From Kryptolebias marmoratus (lineage: Eukaryota > Chordata > Actinopteri > Cyprinodontiformes > Rivulidae): DNA of 64,000 nucleotides. A model generated the notes under the pieces. The model did no database searches. It had not been told where the DNA came from and was given only the letters and a program-made list of their open reading frames with translations. The DNA lies in the NCBI RefSeq assembly GCF_001649575.2, contig NC_051432.1:21149323-21213322 (forward strand), read 5' to 3'. The translations under genes were made by a program, and so were the position numbers. Of this stretch, positions 59,801 through 64,000 are shown piece after piece. The first letter of the stretch is position 1. The number at the start of each line of letters is the position of its first letter.

Positions 59801-62800
59801 AAAAATGCCCAAAATGACTTATCAAAATGAGGAAAATATTTCAGGTCTTCTTATTTTGATATGTAGTTTCAGTTCAATCGTTTTTGTTTTGTTTTTCTCA
59901 CCTGTTTTCTCCTCACAGGTGGAGAAACCTTCCATCACCAACAGAGCTGACCGGCTCATCTACCCTCCTCTGCCTCTGAAACCTCTTAAAAGCCCTTTAA
60001 ATAACACCAACTCTTCTCCAGGGTCACATTTGGATTCAACACCAGTTTCTTCTCCTCCCTCAACTCCTGAACATAAATCTGCAATTCTGTCTCCTTTTGC
60101 TGTTCCTAAAACTAGAGATTCCCCCAAAAACCTTTTGGCTATGCCCACTTTCATTTTTCCTCCACAACCTGCTGCTCCAGGAAATGTCCTGCCATCTGTG
60201 GCGTTAAGAAGCCCTACCCACAACCCCAGTCGGGGTCCTAGTCTTCTCCCGCGTGTCAGTCCTACAGTCAACCTCAACAATGGATCTAAAGAGGATCACA
60301 GTTTGCACGAAGTTACCCACAACCGAAGCCCTACCCCATTAGCCCCCACCTGGACTTGCCTTGGATCAACCAACGCTCCCACTGAGACGTCCTCTCTTCA
60401 ACGCGACCGGGACATCTTGCCTCTTTTGAAAGTGACGTTCTCCTCGACTTCTGGTTCTGCTCCTTCTTCTCCCTCTAAGCCTCCCGTTGTCATGTCAGCT
60501 GAGGTGCGTCGGAATATAAAAGAGCTCCTCTCCAAGTACAGTCAGGGTCTGTGGGCCCACGCTTTGCCCAAACTTTTTATGGATGCATACAAGATGCCGT
60601 TCCCTGAGCAGATTCTGGAGAACTTGGCTCTTCTGTGCGACATATGTACTGTGGAGTACCCCTTGCCACGTGACAAGAAGAAGGTAAGAGAGCATGATGG
60701 CTTGCTGTTGGTTCAGTTTAAAATAATGCACTCATTGAATGGGTCTTAAGCTGTTGTGCATGATTACACTGGAGAATGCTCTATAGCATCTTCACTAATA
60801 ACACCTTTCTTGGTGTTAAAAAGTGCTAATTTTAATCAGGTTTTCTTGCATTATTAACTGCATTTACTTACCAGTTTGTGTTCTTAACATGTTTGTTCAT
60901 GTGACTTTGTTGAGGATGATTTTTTTTTTTTATTTATTTACATTTGGCCAGGCAATTTTGTACAAGTCGAACAGATTAGACGTGAACGCCACAGACAGCC
61001 AAGACAGCCAGCAGTGCAGGAGCAACCCTCTTCCCTCCGGTTTGGAGGTCGTGGGTTCTGTAGTTCCTCCACGTCTGGTTCTTCCTTCTGAGCAGTACCC
61101 GTCAGTGCTGGTGACTGAGGCCAAGAGCAGTAATGTTGTTACTATAAGGTACAACACATTAGTATATTTGTGATTATTGCTGTATCTTTGAACTATTTTC
61201 AGTACAGCACAAGAGTTGTTTATTTGCCAATATGTTCTGGTAAAATTATAATGTGAATGATCTTTAATTATGAACGTAACCAGTTCGCTTTTCTGATTGA
61301 AACACGTGACTCTAAAGGTACATTTGAAACCAGAAATAGTATTGTGGAATTGTTATAAGTTTATGTAAACTCAGGGAGACTAATTTTCTATAAAAAAAAA
61401 GTGACAGACTAGTAGAGCTACATATGCACAACATTGAATATTACTTTACATTAAACTCCTGCTCAGTGTATTATTGTAAGAAATTATCACACATTTGCAA
61501 AATTATTACATCTAAAACTTCCTTAAATACCATGTTACCTAAATTTTCTTTTAAGATATTCTGATTGTTTAACTTCTCTTTAACTGTGTGTTTATATTTT
61601 TTAAGTTTATTTTTTTATGACAAAGTTTGAATGTTTCTGCTCAGGTATGTTGGTGAAAACTACTCTAACGCTCAGGAAGCCATGGAAGATGTCATGCAGG
61701 TCTTCTACAGCTCCAAACAGCAGATTGTTGCTCATCCCGTCATCGGTCAGCTGGTAGCTGTCAGAGGGGAAGACGGAGAGGAGATGGCCAGAGCGCAGGT
61801 GATGGATGTCACAAACCCGGACAAGATCAAGGTAACTTACTCTGTTAGCAGAGCAGGCGTCTCGTAACAAGGTTTAGCAGCTGGCTCAAGTCTGAGTCTT
61901 GGCCTGTAATCATTAAAGTGCACATTGTCCCCCTCTCTGCCTGCTTTCTCATCTGTCATCACTTTTCGTAATAAAACCTAGTTTTAGTTTGTAGGCCGTA
62001 TGCACATAAAGACTTTCTTCTGTCTGCCAGGTGTTCTATGTGGATTATGGCTTCTCTGTGGAGACAAGTGTGACTAATCTGCAGGAGCTGCATCAGGACT
62101 TCCTCTCTCTGCCTTTCCAAGCTACTAATGTCAGACTTGCAGGTGCGCAGACTTAGTGAGAAATTATTTTTGTCGCTGGTATGCATTACAGATCAGGAGT
62201 AATTTATCGTTACAGAATCCTACCCCCAGTATAATCATCTTTTACCTTTTCTTTGTCTTTCTCCTACCAGGCCTGGAGGCATTCAGCTCCCATTTACTGG
62301 TGCTGTCCTTGTTGGATAAGTTGGCAGTTGGAAAGATCCTGCTGATGGAAACATTGCAGCCATGTCCGCAGGATGAAACACCACTGGCAGTATTTTATGA
62401 CACCTCACAAGATGAAGACGTCAACATTAACTCCATGTGCTTGAAGGCTCTGCAGGACAAGACCATGAACAACCCTCTCTCTGTATGTTAACATGCAGAA
62501 CATTCTCTTTTTAGGCTGAAGGTTTTTTTTTTTTTAAACAACTGTTTGGCTTTTAGTTTAGTTTGAATCAAAGCAATAAACTGGTAACAGAGTGGTGCAC
62601 ATATAGTTAAATTTTCTAGCATCATCTAACATTAATTTTTCCCTTTCCTGTAGATGAATGTTACCCATCAGGATGTGTGCGTGTCAAGCGTGTGTGCGGA
62701 TGGCACCATTTTCTGTCAGCTGCCTTCCCGAGGCACTGCGAGACTGAGGAAGTTGCTCGAAGAAGTAGATGCATATTACATGTCTCAGGTAAACATTAAA

Positions 62801-63727
62801 ATTTTTAGGTTCCACACATTGGTGAATTTGCCACAGCTGCCAGTATTCTCAGTAAGCATGCAGTGTGGGGAAATCTGGATTCGCTCTGAGCTGCTGTTTG
62901 TTTTGAAGTGTGGCTTAATTTTCCAAGCGAATCTGAGCAGATACTCATGAATAATGAAATATTCCAAGTCTTAAACAGCCTGCTCCTGATAGCTTGGTGC
63001 CAGATAACCGCAGAAGACCAACAAAGGTCTAATGGAAGTCTATACCTAATTTCTGAGAGGCCTATAAAAATAGTGGATGTGCTTTCTGATTTTTAAGTTG
63101 CTTAAAAGTATAGTTTTCTCAAATAATTTATTGGAGGGAACAATCAGATTTTTTAGAATGGGGGTTGAGGAGGGGTCATATTCCCTCTGTTAGGTTGTGT
63201 CAAAATGGATTTTGTAGTTGATGCTACATTACACTCTGTAATGCCAAACATAAGAATTTGCCCTCTGATAAATGAATCCATTTGTCAATTAACATTTTCT
63301 GTGTTTTTCATTCATTTTCCTGTCTGGAATTGAAGAAACTCTTAATAATAGTAATCATAGTAGTAGTAATAATAATAATAATCTTGATACAATTGTTCCT
63401 ACAAGATGACATTCGAGTGCCTGGTTTCCAGACCTTTCAATGGAAAGTTCTGTTTGGCCCGCTACAAAGGAAAGTGGGCCAGAGCAGAGGTAAGAACACG
63501 ACTCAAAATATGGGTTTATCTGAAATACAAAAGCAAATGAGTTGTTTTGGGTATGAAATCAGCTATTGTCACTTTTTTTTTTCCTCCTTCAGTTGACCAA
63601 CATGTTCGGCAACAGAGTGATGGAGATTTTCTTCATTGACTTTGGGGTTTCAGTAACGATTGAAGTCACTGAGCTTCGAGAGATTCCCCCTCTTTTTCTG
63701 AAGGCTTTCATTGTCATTCCACCACAG
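56892..63727 (+). CDS. tdrd7: Tudor domain-containing protein 7 (Tdrd7), 5' part, cut by window edge
   Basis: Fifteen exons: 56879-57095 (ATG 56892), 57311-57455, 57864-57978, 58184-58276, 58527-58570, 59157-59197, 59413-59583, 59919-60683, 60952-61148, 61645-61831, 62031-62142, 62271-62482, 62654-62788, 63406-63489 and 63593-63727, giving 880 codons. Human TDRD7 is 1098 aa, so about 200 residues lie beyond. Three LOTUS/OST-HTH domains sit at about 3-75, 218-285 and 462-526, with a Pro/Ser-rich linker (about 286-460) between the second and third. Tudor domains follow: one around 605-680 (VFYVDYGF at 655) and one around 808-880 (FFIDFGVS). The protein works in germ granules and RNA granules, with roles in spermatid chromatoid bodies and lens; LOTUS domains bind RNA or Vasa, Tudor domains bind methylarginine. 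Confidence 0.93.
62789..63405 (+). other. tdrd7: tdrd7 intron with no other feature
   Basis: A 0.6-kb intron ending in a short TAGTAATAATAAT microsatellite about 40 bp before the acceptor. Confidence 0.7.
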
Positions 63728-63851
63728 GTATGTTAAGTGTTTGTGTGTAGAGATGCTTATAAATCTCCAACAAACCCACTGACTTCAGTATATGCCCAAC
63801 ATTCCTAAAGGCATATGGGAAATGTACTAAAAGGCTTATGTTTGAACAATA

Positions 63852-64000
63852 CAGGTGCTGGTCATAAAATTAGAATATCATGAAAAAGTAGATTGATTTG
63901 AGTAATTCCATTTAAAAAGTGAAACTTGTATATTATATTCATACATTACATACAAACTCATATATTTCAAATGTTTATTTCATTTAATTTTGATGATTAC
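63852..64000 (+). mobile_element. High-copy fish DNA repeat, cut by window edge
   Basis: Begins CAGGTGCTGGTCATAAAATT and continues AGAATATCATGAAAAAGT, GTGAAACTTGTATATTATAT. This is a very common fish repeat. Lies in the tdrd7 intron after exon 63593-63727. Its class is left open. Confidence 0.75.

Noticed and set aside
59960..60280. Minus-strand open frame of 106 codons
   Set aside because: It is the shadow of the Pro/Ser-rich linker exon of tdrd7.

Overview
The window is vertebrate nuclear DNA, most likely from a teleost fish. It is AT-rich, its genes are split by GT-AG introns, it carries fish-type dispersed repeats, and its proteins are vertebrate families. All four genes lie on the + strand: abca1 (complete), a small secreted Kazal-type inhibitor gene (SPINK-like, complete), a STRA6-family retinol receptor gene (stra6l/rbpr2, complete) and tdrd7 (5' part, running off the right edge). 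I joined exons by hand from splice sites, reading frame and remembered family sequences. The joined frames close exactly: abca1 2271 aa in 48 coding exons, the Kazal protein 80 aa in 4, stra6l 645 aa in 18, and tdrd7 880 codons in 15 exons before the edge.

Layout: 1-9060 is intergenic, with a LINE 3' fragment (about 1.9 kb), a run of short repeated motifs (about 3.1 kb), dispersed repeats (3.8 and 5.0 kb), and a foldback element (8.0 kb). At 9077-9170 is a compact abca1 promoter: E-box, CArG box, DR4 LXR element and TATA box. abca1 runs to 39018; its 3' UTR carries two adjacent miR-33 seed sites. From 40.2 to 45.1 kb is a locally duplicated, repeat-rich block holding the Kazal gene and a dead copy of its first exon. 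stra6l fills 45.86-54.24 kb, with a TIR element in intron 2 and a fish repeat just after the stop codon. A GC-richer promoter near 55.47 kb opens tdrd7, and the window ends inside a high-copy fish repeat.

The genes do not form an operon. By family knowledge, abca1 exports cholesterol and phospholipid to apolipoprotein A-I, the STRA6-family protein takes up retinol from RBP4, and tdrd7 works in germ/RNA granules. The stra6l-tdrd7 adjacency matches, as I recall it, the mammalian Stra6l-Tdrd7 order, which supports the stra6l rather than stra6 call. I found no wholly new system. The strongest leads are the abca1 promoter with an added CArG box, the loss of both N-terminal palmitoylation cysteines in Abca1, a 15-20 bp motif repeated upstream of abca1, and the Kazal exon duplication.
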